Source: Plectosphaerella cucumerina
Lineage: Eukaryota > Ascomycota > Sordariomycetes > Glomerellales > Plectosphaerellaceae
DNA length: 64,000 nt
Assembly: GCA_020746995.1 (NCBI GenBank)
Contig: JAGPXD010000002.1
Span: forward strand, 7,316,001 to 7,380,000
Direction of reading: 5' to 3'
Shown: piece by piece, positions 22,880 through 31,698 of the stretch
Position numbering within the stretch: position 1 is the stretch's first letter
How the letters are laid out: every line of letters starts with the position of its first letter
Notes under the pieces: generated by a model
What the model saw: only the letters and a program-made list of their open reading frames with translations
Told to the model about the DNA's origin: nothing
The model's database searches: none
Translations under genes and position numbers: made by a program

Positions 22880-24398
22880 ATGGCTTCAATATTGTCTTGC
22901 CCCCCAGAGATCACGCTGCTGATTCTCAGCCAATTCGACTCATTCTCCGACATCGTAGCCCTCGCCAAGACATGCAAACGACTGCACTCTCTATGGCTGG
23001 CCGTCCCTCCCACTATCATCTGGTGCATCGCGCCGAGCCGCATTCCCGCATTCGATGAAGCCCTCATGGCCGTAAGTCGTCTGCAAGCACCTGTTGCATC
23101 TTTGCTGACCCCCGCAGGTACGAGCCACCAACCTTGTCAAGCCCGCCTTTAGAAATGGCCACATGCCGCCACGCATCGATGACCTCGCGAGCCTCAGCGG
23201 CGCATCGACAAAACCAACCTTATCGGAACTGATACAAGTCATCGACCTCCAGCATCTGGTCAGATGCCTACAGCACATGTTCTACTTTTCGAACGACTCA
23301 GACAATGGCGAATCGCAGTGGACGACTCACGTCAATCTGTTAGGCGACAAGAGGCTGCCTTGCTGGTCCCAGCTAGACAGTCCAGGGAAGCGCGCCTTCA
23401 TCATGAAAGGGTGGTTTGAAAACTTCAGCCGCGCCTCATACAGGCTGTTTCTTGCGGGCGCTGTCCTCGCCCACGCCTACCACGAACCGTACTTCATCAA
23501 GCGGCGACAAGACGATTCAACGCCCTTGTCTGCAGTCTACAGCTACCGAGTCGACATCGAAAAGGACGCAGGCACTTTTGGGCCCCTGTGCGACTGGATC
23601 GTCAATGCCACGAGAGTCGAGGCTTCCCGCAGAAAGTTCGTGCCCGTCTGGAGAAGGCCCATGAAGCCCGAGCCTGCCGGTGACGACGAGAGCGACTACG
23701 AGGATGACAGACGCATAGACCGATTTTATGAAGACCTTCCTGATGACGACGACACGCCCGACGTAGATACGTCCAACGAAGACATTTTTGGGTTGTGGAA
23801 TGTGATGGCCATGCTGGCGGCCTACGAACTCACACGAATCCGATTCTATGACCCCCCAAAAAACAGCAGGCCAACCTATTCACACTGGAGTCCACATGAG
23901 ACCTACGGACAAAACATGCCGGAGGTGTGGCTGCCCAAAAAGCGCCCAGACGAACTGCGCAAAGTCACGGTCATCTTGTTCGGCGATTTCCATCTCAAGG
24001 AGATCACCATGCCCGCTACGGTCGAGGACTCCAAGAACATCCTGCTGGCGTGTCGGCGCATCGTCCCACCAGAGCAGCCCCTGGTACCAGCCGCAGTCGT
24101 CACGAACCAGACGCCTTGCAAGAAGTCCCGGCCCCTCTACTTTTGGAACATCCCAGAACGGCTGTGGAATACCCCTCTCCCCGAAGACCTCGACGTCCCC
24201 CATCAGTGGCCCGCTCCTGCGCTCGAGCTCAAGTTCCTCAGCCACATGCTCCGGGTGACATGGAACGAGAAAATCGAACCGCAAGACCCAAATTGGCTTA
24301 ACTCTTCGTACAGAGACTTTATAGCGGATGGAAATGTATTTCACGAGTACAAGTACCTCTACGACTATGGCCTCCACTATTTGGAACGTTATGAGTAG
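22880..24398 (+). CDS. F-box-like protein, 490 aa
   Basis: Exons 22880-23071 and 23118-24398 (46-nt intron, GTAAGT...CAG, phase 0) give 490 aa. Residues 7-45 (CPPEITLLILSQFDSFSDIV, then LAKTCKRLHSLWL) match an F-box that would bind Skp1 in SCF ubiquitin ligases. The rest has no obvious repeats such as LRR or WD40. It contains an acidic low-complexity patch near residues 240-275 (rich in Asp and Glu) and a Trp/Pro-rich C-terminal half. The substrate is unknown. Fungi have many divergent F-box proteins with this layout. The ATG sits in a good context and directly opens the F-box, so the start is secure. Confidence 0.85.
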
Positions 24399-24572
24399 GT
24401 GCCACGGGGTACGCCTTATGCTGAACATCAGGACGTTCTTTGCAGCGAAGCCTCGGAAACAATATTTTTTGAAGTGAAGAGTGGTATGTGCAGGAAGCTT
24501 TGGGCTATTTACAGTATTTTATGCCCAACATATTTCATGAAGTCGTAAGAGTCCCTCCTCAGCAAGTGCTCC

Positions 24573-25573
24573 TCAGCAAGTGAAGACGGCCGGGCCAGGG
24601 ACCTTGTACTCGCCAGCTGTGCAACATGTCAGCTTATTGGTCTTTGACAGTAATCAACATTTGACTCACCCTTATAGGCATCAAAGGTGATGCCGGGATC
24701 GGTGGGCGAGTAGGCGCCAGGGAAGGCGACAAGATCCGTCGGTGCGGCGGTGCCGGAGCCGGAGACGTCGAGCTGGTGGCACGACGGGTAGAACTGGGCG
24801 CCGGGGTAGGCGAAGGCGGCGTGCAGCGCGATGGTCTCGTGGCGGACGAGGTACTTTCCGGGAGCGAGGCACTCGGGGATGGTGAACTCGTAGGTGTATC
24901 CCGGAGACATTGTGGGGGTCTGCTTCGGTCAGTTGCATGAAGTCGGTGGGTTGGGGAGGTAGACTCACGGAACCCCAGTCACCGTTGGCGCCGCGGCGTC
25001 CGTCCTCGTGGACCTTGAAAAAGACGGCACTAGGAGATATCAGTGCTGGTGTGATTTGTCAGGAGAGCTGTTGCATACTCGGTTCCGGGCTCGTAGTCCT
25101 GGCATCCTGAGTCGGGGCACTTGGCCATGTAGGTGATCATAGGGCCGACGTGGGACTCGGGCCACAGCGTCCACCGAAGACCAACAGTCGAGCCGGCAGC
25201 AGCGGGTGCGTGAAGGGCTGCGGGCTTGGATCCGGGCAGGTTGCCGGCAGTGTAGCCGCCGCACTGGAGGTCGATGAGGGTAACGTCCTCGATGGGGCCG
25301 TTGCCCTGGACGAGACGGGAGACACGCTCGGGCTGTGATGGTCAGCGGGTATAGTGTTGCAACAGATGTCGTCTACTTACAGCGGGGTTGATGTACGGGT
25401 CCTGGAAGGGTTGATAGAACTAGAGGACCTCAATTAGCAACAGTCTTTCCTTCGAGCCACAAGTCCCTTACCTCGTACTCAACACCTCCAATGGTGGCGT
25501 TGTCGACGAAGCCGTGGGCCGCAGCCAGGCCGGCGATGCCCAGGAGGCCAAGAACAGGAGCGAACGAAGGCAT
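24573..25573 (-). CDS. AA9 lytic polysaccharide monooxygenase
   Basis: Six exons (25472-25573, 25381-25419, 25079-25332, 24969-25029, 24670-24919, 24573-24616) give 249 aa. Five short introns all keep frame. The signal peptide is residues 1-19, so cleavage after LAAA leaves His20 as the N-terminal His of the copper histidine brace (HGFVDN). The second copper His lies in WPESHVGPM. The axial Tyr and the Gln/His pair are in the C-terminal half (HETIALH, then QFYPSCHQL), with the conserved Cys pairs. There is no cellulose-binding module. The family oxidatively cleaves cellulose or hemicellulose and is secreted. Five introns in 249 codons is more than in its neighbours. A TATAAT box lies 80 bp upstream. 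Confidence 0.95.
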
Positions 25574-25652
25574 GTTGATGGGTTAAAGAGAGTGAGCTGA
25601 GGATGGTTGCAGCGATGCAGAATCGAACCAAACAACGGGAATGTCTGGGTCT

Positions 25653-25658
25653 ATTATA
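25653..25658 (-). promoter_or_regulatory. TATA box of the AA9 gene
   Basis: TATAAT on the minus strand about 80 bp upstream of the AA9 start codon. Confidence 0.48.
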
Positions 25659-26242
25659 CTACCGCGCCGTTGTGATGCCCCATCGCTTTTTTCCCATCGG
25701 TCATCGGCCGCCTTCTTTCAATATACCCGGGACGTTCCACGAGGCCCAGTAGCGTCCACGTTCATGTCCGCCCCTGGGCGCGGCCATGGAGGTCCCCCGT
25801 TGGCGCCGGCGGCCCCGTCCGAACGCACTGAGCCCGAAGTGGCGCGCGGAGCGTGGTGCTGCGCGGCGGCGTGGGGCCGTTGTCGTCTTTTCGAAACCCG
25901 TGGTGTTTGGGGACCGGGATGCGGACATCTGAAGTTGATGAGCGTGGGGCGGCCAGGCGACGCTGAGTGCGCCGATCGGCGGCGCGGAATCATCTTGCCA
26001 ATGAGGAGGCTGGTGTTCCGGCTGATCTTTGCTTGATGGGCGATGACGTCCGGAGTAAACCGATTCGGCGGACCGAGATGCCCGACATGGGATGATGGGT
26101 GATATCCAGGAGGAGAAGAGTTCAAGTCGACAACTGCTTTGCAAGAAGCGGACGCCGAGGGCGGAGACCATCAGCGGAGGCAGGCCGGTCCGGCGGGCAG
26201 GCTGTCAACCTGAACGCCGGGTGGAGCAGAAAACTCCAAGCA

Positions 26243-26336
26243 TCCCTGGTGGCCTAGCTGGTTACGGCGTCCGACTGTTATCCGCTTCAACGGACAGCAC
26301 ATCGGGAGATCGACAGTTCGATCCTGTCTCGGGGAG
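26243..26336 (+). tRNA. tRNA-Asn (anticodon GTT) with 20-nt intron
   Basis: The sequence folds as a cloverleaf. The acceptor stem TCCCTGG (26243-26249) pairs over 7 bp, with two wobbles, with TCGGGGA (26329-26335), and the discriminator is G26336. The D arm is GCC...GGC with GGTTA in the loop. The anticodon stem TCCGA pairs with TCGGG, and the loop is CT-GTT-A. A 20-nt intron (26281-26300) sits at the canonical position 37/38. The variable loop is AGATC. The T arm is GACAG-TTCGATC-CTGTC. The mature length is 74 nt before CCA. A-box and B-box elements are internal, and T runs for Pol III termination follow at once. Confidence 0.9.
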
Positions 26337-26344
26337 TGTCTTCC

Positions 26345-26357
26345 TTTTGATCTTTTT
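26345..26357 (+). terminator. Pol III terminator of tRNA-Asn
   Basis: Runs of four and five T (26345-26348 and 26353-26357) begin 9 nt after the tRNA end, as expected for RNA polymerase III termination. Confidence 0.7.
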
Positions 26358-27027
26358 GACTGATGATATGTCGAGGATGATTACCAGCCTCGGCCTTGTG
26401 GTCAATCTTGGGATGTCTTCGTTGAGAGGCTGTTGTGACTCGCTGCAGCCCGTGCCGTGGATCGGGCTCAGCGGTTGAGGGCGAACGGTAGACACGTCGA
26501 AACGAAGAGAATTCGCGGATGGTGTCAGTCGAAGGAAGCTGGGGTCCTGGTTGGATGTCGGCGTCGCCAGGTGGATAGGATGGTCGAAGGGATCTCGGAG
26601 AAGTTCGAACTTCGAGGTGGCCTCGCCATGACCCTGGCGGCAGGCGATGGCAAGCGGGCGGGCAGCGACTGGTGGAGGCGTCAGGAGGACCGACTTCGGC
26701 AATAATGTAGAAAACAAACGACCGAAGGCCAACGGTACAGATTCTGGTGATGGACGTTGTTGGAGTGGTTTCTGAAGATGAAGGCGTGGTAATCCAATTG
26801 GTAGGTTGTATGGGAGGCAGCCTGGAAGTTTAGGCGGGCAGGCACCTAAATCGCCCCGCTAAACACCATTGCAAGAAGGCATCTTTCATCGGCGGCAGGA
26901 ATGAAGCTTGAAATCCATGGGCCTGTCAACCATTCCATATCAACGAAATGAGCGAACAAAGGGCAGAAACATCAAAGGCATCGTGGCTACCTATCTTTCG
27001 CCTGAGAGATCTTCTGCTCCAGGCTCT

Positions 27028-28267
27028 TCATGCACGGCCAAGACTCTTGGCCTCCAGCTGCACCGTCCTCTCAACATCATCCTCAAGACTGACATGATTC
27101 GGTGCCCAGCCCAGCAGCTCCCTCCCGCGCCGGGCCTTGCTGCGGGCGTTCGACCCGTACAGCGCCGTGGGGCGGTGCAGGACCCCATTCACCTCCTCTG
27201 GCGACACACTCACGACGTCCTCAGCGGGGATCAGTCCCCGCTGAGCAGCAACCTTGGCAACCCTTCTCGAGATGTCCTCGAATGTCTACACCATGTCAGC
27301 AGCTGTCAAATCAGAAATCGAGAGCAGACGCACCAATTCACCGACGCTGGTGAGGTACACCCCGTTCGCATTCCAGATTCGCTCGTCAGACTTGCCATCC
27401 ACGGCTGCCTCCACGAGCTTGACAAACAGGTCACTCAGATCCTGGACGTGGACGTTGCCCCAGCGGCTTAGGCCTCGCCCAAGCTGCAGACCGCGCCCGC
27501 GCTGGATGGTGGCCTTGGCGAGGTCGGGGATCTGCATACTGCGCTGGTTGACAGGGCCCCGACCTTGGCCATAAATGATGGGCGGGATCACAAGAGCGGT
27601 ATTAACATTTGAGGTCTCGGCGGCGCGGAAGAGGATGAAGTTGTCGACGGTCCGGGCGGGGTGGCGGCGGACGATGTCGTTAATGTCGGAGAGGCTGTCA
27701 AGGTCGTCAAAGACGGTGTCGCTCGGCTCACCGGCGATGAAGTCCTTGTCGGCCAGCTCGGCAGCGGCAAGGAGGCTTGCGCCTGAGATTTGGATCCAAT
27801 GGGCTACTTCGTGTTAGAATGGTCGGGCGTGTGAGAAGCAGGGTCAGAACGTACCTTTCTTTCCATCCCGAGATGACAAGGCCTTGTGGATGGTCTGCAC
27901 GCTGTCCAGGTGGCCCGCTGACGCAATGTCTGGGGGTGTTCGTCAGCTTCCTGCGGCGGGGACCGTTCAAGTTTGCTGCGACAAGGGACGCACTCAGCAC
28001 GACAGTGGCTTCGGCAGCCTCTCGGGCAATGGTCTCAGTATCGTCAAGGCTGCCGCTGACGAGCTGGACGTTCGGGTACGCCTTGGAAATGACATCGCGG
28101 TGCGCGTCGTTGCGGACCAAGGCGCGGATGGTGTAGTCGGGATGGACAGTGGCCAGCGCGTGTAGCACGTCGCCGCCGATGTAGCCAGTGGCTCCAGTGC
28201 TTGAGTCGCGTGTTAGTGGCTGCGCAGGGTGTGAGCAGGGGGAGACTTGCAGGAAGATGGTGGCCAT
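27028..28267 (-). CDS. NAD(P)-dependent epimerase/dehydratase-like protein (extended SDR)
   Basis: Five exons (28251-28267, 27994-28199, 27855-27929, 27334-27803, 27028-27285) give 341 aa. Exon 1 is only 17 nt, and intron 1 (28200-28250) begins GCAAGT, a GC-AG intron with a CTAAC branch sequence. After joining, the N-terminus reads MATIFLTGATGYIGGDV, the Rossmann dinucleotide motif TGATGYIG of atypical or extended short-chain dehydrogenases. The remaining sequence fits the fold (HWIQISGAS, then PPIIYGQG), but a clear YxxxK catalytic pair is not visible, as in many NmrA/isoflavone-reductase-like or fungal epimerase-like members. It is probably cytosolic. The substrate is unknown. Confidence 0.86.
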
Positions 28268-29113
28268 TTCGCTAGACGTCAACTCGATTCAATTTGGATG
28301 GTAGTCGGTTGGATTTCAGTCGATGATTGCAATGATGTCTCCCTCAACCGTCCGTGCTCCCAGCGATGATGACCTTTTGTACCCCTTCCCTATGACCTGA
28401 AGCATTAGGAATCCCCCTTGGCCTGCGCGTCTGATTCGGCTGGCGTCGGCGCTGAGCAATCATCTTGCTGACACGACTTGCCCCCCCGCACGCCATATGT
28501 CGTCAGACTTGGCCGCTGGAGGTGCTAATCATTTCGCGCTCTTGGCCTGGTTGTGGTTTCTGCTGTAGGGATTGATATGCTGCGCCGGTCGAGCTGCTGC
28601 AAGGTCGAGCTGCTGCAAGGTCGAGCCGATACATCGGTTGACCTGCTGCGTCAGTTCACCTGCTGCATCGGTTCACCTGCTGCATCGGTTCACCTGCTGC
28701 GTCGATTGACCTGCTGTGTTGAATCTTGCATTTCCAGCAAAAAAAAATCGCTCCTTCCCGTTTGGCAGGAAGGCGCGTGGCCTTGTTGCCCTACCTGACT
28801 TTCAAGTGAATTTCACCCCTCATGGGCCACCTGAAAACTCACCACCTCCCTGACTGCCACAACACTGCCAGTCAACATCCTCATCCGGAGAATCTCTTCT
28901 GAAAGCTCAGTCAATCCAGTCCACGGTTTCATATCAGGACCATCCGTTACTCGTTACGTTTTCCTCGGGCGATCACCCGTCTCCAAAGCCTGGCCCAGCC
29001 CAGCTTTCAGGACACGCGTGTTGCTGCTCTCATTTGAAAAGCAATCAACAACAGCGCGACCTCTTTTCGTATGTGAACCATCAGAGCTGCGTTCGGTCTC
29101 CCTCGACAACACA
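28268..29113. other. Divergent intergenic region with minisatellite
   Basis: 846 bp between the epimerase start and the coiled-coil gene start. It contains the tandem repeat at 28587-28720. No gene is supported. Confidence 0.6.
28587..28720. repeat. Minisatellite with 16- and 17-bp units
   Basis: Two perfect 16-bp units ggtcgagctgctgcaa (28587-28618) are followed by a degenerate unit, then five 17-bp units of the type GGTTSACCTGCTGCRTC (28636-28720) that differ by one to four bases. The same motif recurs at 41162-41226. Confidence 0.85.
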
Positions 29114-30355
29114 ATGCAAGACGCAAAAATTCTCAACGGCGGGTTCCGGCCTCGCAATCATTTGCGCGACGAAGCAGAAGAAGGCGGATCAGCTTCAAAC
29201 TTCAGACTTTTCGCACGTCGCGCTGCTGTCAACTGGACACCAACCCCGAAGGGCAAGAACAAATCCAATGAAGCAGACAGTCCTGGTGCCAAGCGTGCAC
29301 ACGACCAATCGTCTGGAAAAAACGACACTCGTCAGGCCAACAAGAGAGTCAAGATCACACAAGAAGACGTCCAGTGCACGACTCCGGAGTGGCAACCCTC
29401 GGCTTACCCCGACAGCAGAACCGAGGCAGATCTACCGGCGCTGTTTCATTCGACTGAAAAGGAATGCGTGACCTTGGAGGAACACCTTCAGAACCTTGAA
29501 GCTCATAGCAGCATCGTTGAACACGATGTCAATACGCCCATCGTCAACCTTGATGCTCACACCGCAACCTCCGAAGCCCCGGAGGATCATACAGAGACTC
29601 CTCTTCCTGAGAATCAAACTCGTGAGGAGACTCTTGATGCTCGTGAGGCGGATCTCAAAGCCCGAGAAGAAGAACTTCAAGCTCAGCAGGTTGAGGCGGA
29701 GACCCGTTACCAAGAGCTCAAGGCTATTCAAGAGCATCTCGAAGCTCGCGAGGAAAAGGTTAAGTCTCTCGAGACCCAATCAGAGACTCGTAAGGTGGAG
29801 CTCGATGCTCGCGAGGTCAATGTGAAGGCCCGCGAAGACAACGTCGAAATTGCGGTGGCCAATGTCAAGGTCGATCTGGGAAGACTGGATGCGCGGGAGA
29901 GCGGTCTCTATACACGTGAGAACAGGGCCGATGCTCGAGAGAACGAGGCCAAGAATCTGCAGACCAAAGCAGAAACTCTTCTGAGGCAGCTCAACCCTCG
30001 CGAGAGCCAGGTTCAGACCCGTGAGAGCGACATTGAAGCCCTCGAGAAGAAGTGCGCCAAGAAGGTCAACGTTTGCAAGCAAGAAGTTCTCCACGACAGA
30101 ATCAAGTTGCGAATACGCGAAGCCAATCTCAAACGCCAGGAGGAAGATCTCCAACGCCTCCAGAAGAAGCTCAATACCCGCAAGTGGCAGGCCAACAATC
30201 GCCAGAGAAACCTTGATGGCAGGGCTGAGGATGCCTCTGCCTGGGAGCAGGCGCTGCTTACCAAAGAGCGATGGCTCAAAGGCTGGGAGAAATATCTCAA
30301 TTCAAGCGGCTACTACTGGTGTCCCTACGCCGTCTGGCGTCGGAACAACACGTGA
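29114..30355 (+). CDS. Repetitive coiled-coil protein, 413 aa
   Basis: A single frame from the ATG at 29114 (MQDAKILNGGF). Residues 1-150 are disordered, basic and rich in Lys, Asn and Ser, with a KRVKI nuclear-signal-like cluster near residue 80. From about residue 170 to 385 the chain is a long coiled coil built of imperfect repeats in which LDAREADLKAREEEL-type units recur about every 14-28 residues. The C-terminus ends in an aromatic patch (GYYWCPYAVWRR). There is no signal peptide or membrane segment. The protein may be a structural or scaffold factor, possibly nuclear, or a rapidly evolving lineage-specific gene. No named family was recognised. The frame could extend upstream, but no earlier ATG is present. 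Confidence 0.72.
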   Translation: MQDAKILNGGFRPRNHLRDEAEEGGSASNFRLFARRAAVNWTPTPKGKNKSNEADSPGAKRAHDQSSGKNDTRQANKRVKITQEDVQCTTPEWQPSAYPDSRTEADLPALFHSTEKECVTLEEHLQNLEAHSSIVEHDVNTPIVNLDAHTATSEAPEDHTETPLPENQTREETLDAREADLKAREEELQAQQVEAETRYQELKAIQEHLEAREEKVKSLETQSETRKVELDAREVNVKAREDNVEIAVANVKVDLGRLDARESGLYTRENRADARENEAKNLQTKAETLLRQLNPRESQVQTRESDIEALEKKCAKKVNVCKQEVLHDRIKLRIREANLKRQEEDLQRLQKKLNTRKWQANNRQRNLDGRAEDASAWEQALLTKERWLKGWEKYLNSSGYYWCPYAVWRRNNT

Positions 30356-30777
30356 ACGACCAACACCCAGAGCAATACGACTCCCTCCGGCAACCAGAGA
30401 CGTCAATCAAGCCACAGATCCAGGAACCGCAGGCGCAGAAGAGAAAAACGATAAGGGGGCAGTTCCATGGTTAGGAGCATGAACATGCCTGGCAAGACCG
30501 AGGGAGAGAGGTCTCAGGCCCTTACCGCTCGGTGGCCTCATCGGGGCGTGACCATCCGCGAGGTAGGAGGGCATTCGAGGTCAGGATGAAGCTTTGTATG
30601 GTCTGGACGAGGAACTGGTTCTGTTCACACTTGTATGGGAAAGATGGCATGGCACTTGCTACAGGGGTACACAAGAAATGTACAATTCATAAACGACAAC
30701 TTGCCGCAACTGTCATCGTGCACGTCAATCATCGCCAACGCCTATACACAGCCAATACCGTACGCCCTTGACGATCT
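30356..30777. other. Convergent spacer
   Basis: 422 bp between the coiled-coil gene stop and the glyoxalase gene stop, expected to be 3' untranslated sequence of both. Nothing else is visible. Confidence 0.55.
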
Positions 30778-31214
30778 CTACTTCGAATCAGGGCAGTGAC
30801 ACACCACCTCGAGGTTATTTCCCACCGGATCCGTCACGAATGCGCCATAGTATGCCGGGTGGTAGTGTGCCCTCACGCCCGGGGCGCCGTTGTCCTTGGC
30901 CCCGGCGGCGATGGCGGCCTCGTGGAACTTGCGAACTTCCTCGCGTTCTGCAGCACAATCGTAAGCATCCACCCATCAACAGCAGCCCCTCGAGACTTAC
31001 CTGTGGTGCCAAAGGCAACATGGATGTTGCCGACAGTGGACGACTCGACGGCCGTGATCCACCAGTCGGGCTGCTCCTTGCCGATGCCGGCAACTCCAGG
31101 AACGGGCTCCATGTGCAGCTTGTAGCCCAGAGGGCCGAGGGCGGCGACGTAGAAGTCGAGGAGCTCCTTGTACCGGTCCTTGGGGACCAAGATGCCGACG
31201 TGATCGATGGTCAT
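30778..31214 (-). CDS. Glyoxalase/bleomycin-resistance-like (VOC) protein
   Basis: Exons 31001-31214 and 30778-30947 (53-nt intron) give 127 aa. It starts MTIDHVGILVPKD, the classic first strand of a vicinal-oxygen-chelate domain, and ends YGAFVTDPVGNNLEVVCH, the second metal-side motif. The candidate metal ligands are the N-terminal His5 and the Glu near the end. The length is that of a single VOC module, which usually dimerises. Family members include glyoxalase I, dioxygenases and drug-binding proteins, so the specific reaction is not known. There is no targeting signal, so it is probably cytosolic. A TATAAA box lies about 130 bp upstream. Confidence 0.9.
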
Positions 31215-31698
31215 GGTGGCTGACGGATTGTGGGACTTGGGGGAGGAAAGATCGAATTGAAGGGCTTAGAGTGTTATGTAGAAGAAAGAAGATGAGTGGT
31301 TGAGGAGTACAGTTTGAGACAAACACGCGACGCGGCGTCTTTTATAACCGCCGGCGCCTGTGCGACGCGGTACCACGTGATGCAAGAAGCGTCGGGGCTG
31401 ACAGAAGCCGTCTCACCTGCGTGCAACCGTCCAAACTCTCCCTTGCACTACACGAAGATTAGCTGAGTTGCGCCCAGCAGGCAGAAGCCCGTAAACGGAA
31501 AGGCTGCAGGGGCTGGCATTGGCGGTCAAGACGGGAGGATCGTCACCGTGCTGACTGTGGGCATTCCAGCATGGGGGATTCGGCAGCATGCATCGTGGTA
31601 CATTTCATCTCAATTCTCTGCCATATTTCTCCTCCTAAACACCACCTCCACGCCGTACCCGCGTGAGGGCCGTCAACATGCATATCCAACACCCCTGC
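31215..31698. other. Intergenic region, 484 bp
   Basis: Holds the glyoxalase promoter and the 3' region of the ATPase gene. No further gene or repeat is visible. Confidence 0.55.
31341..31346 (-). promoter_or_regulatory. TATA box of the glyoxalase-like gene
   Basis: TATAAA on the minus strand about 130 bp upstream of the ATG at 31214. Confidence 0.5.

Larger units (their letters stand above)
25574..27027. other. Intergenic region carrying a tRNA gene
   Basis: 1.45 kb between the AA9 start and the stop of the epimerase gene. It holds the AA9 promoter and the tRNA-Asn gene described separately. Overlapping frames at 25641-26171 lie on both strands, show no domain and are not called. Confidence 0.6.
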
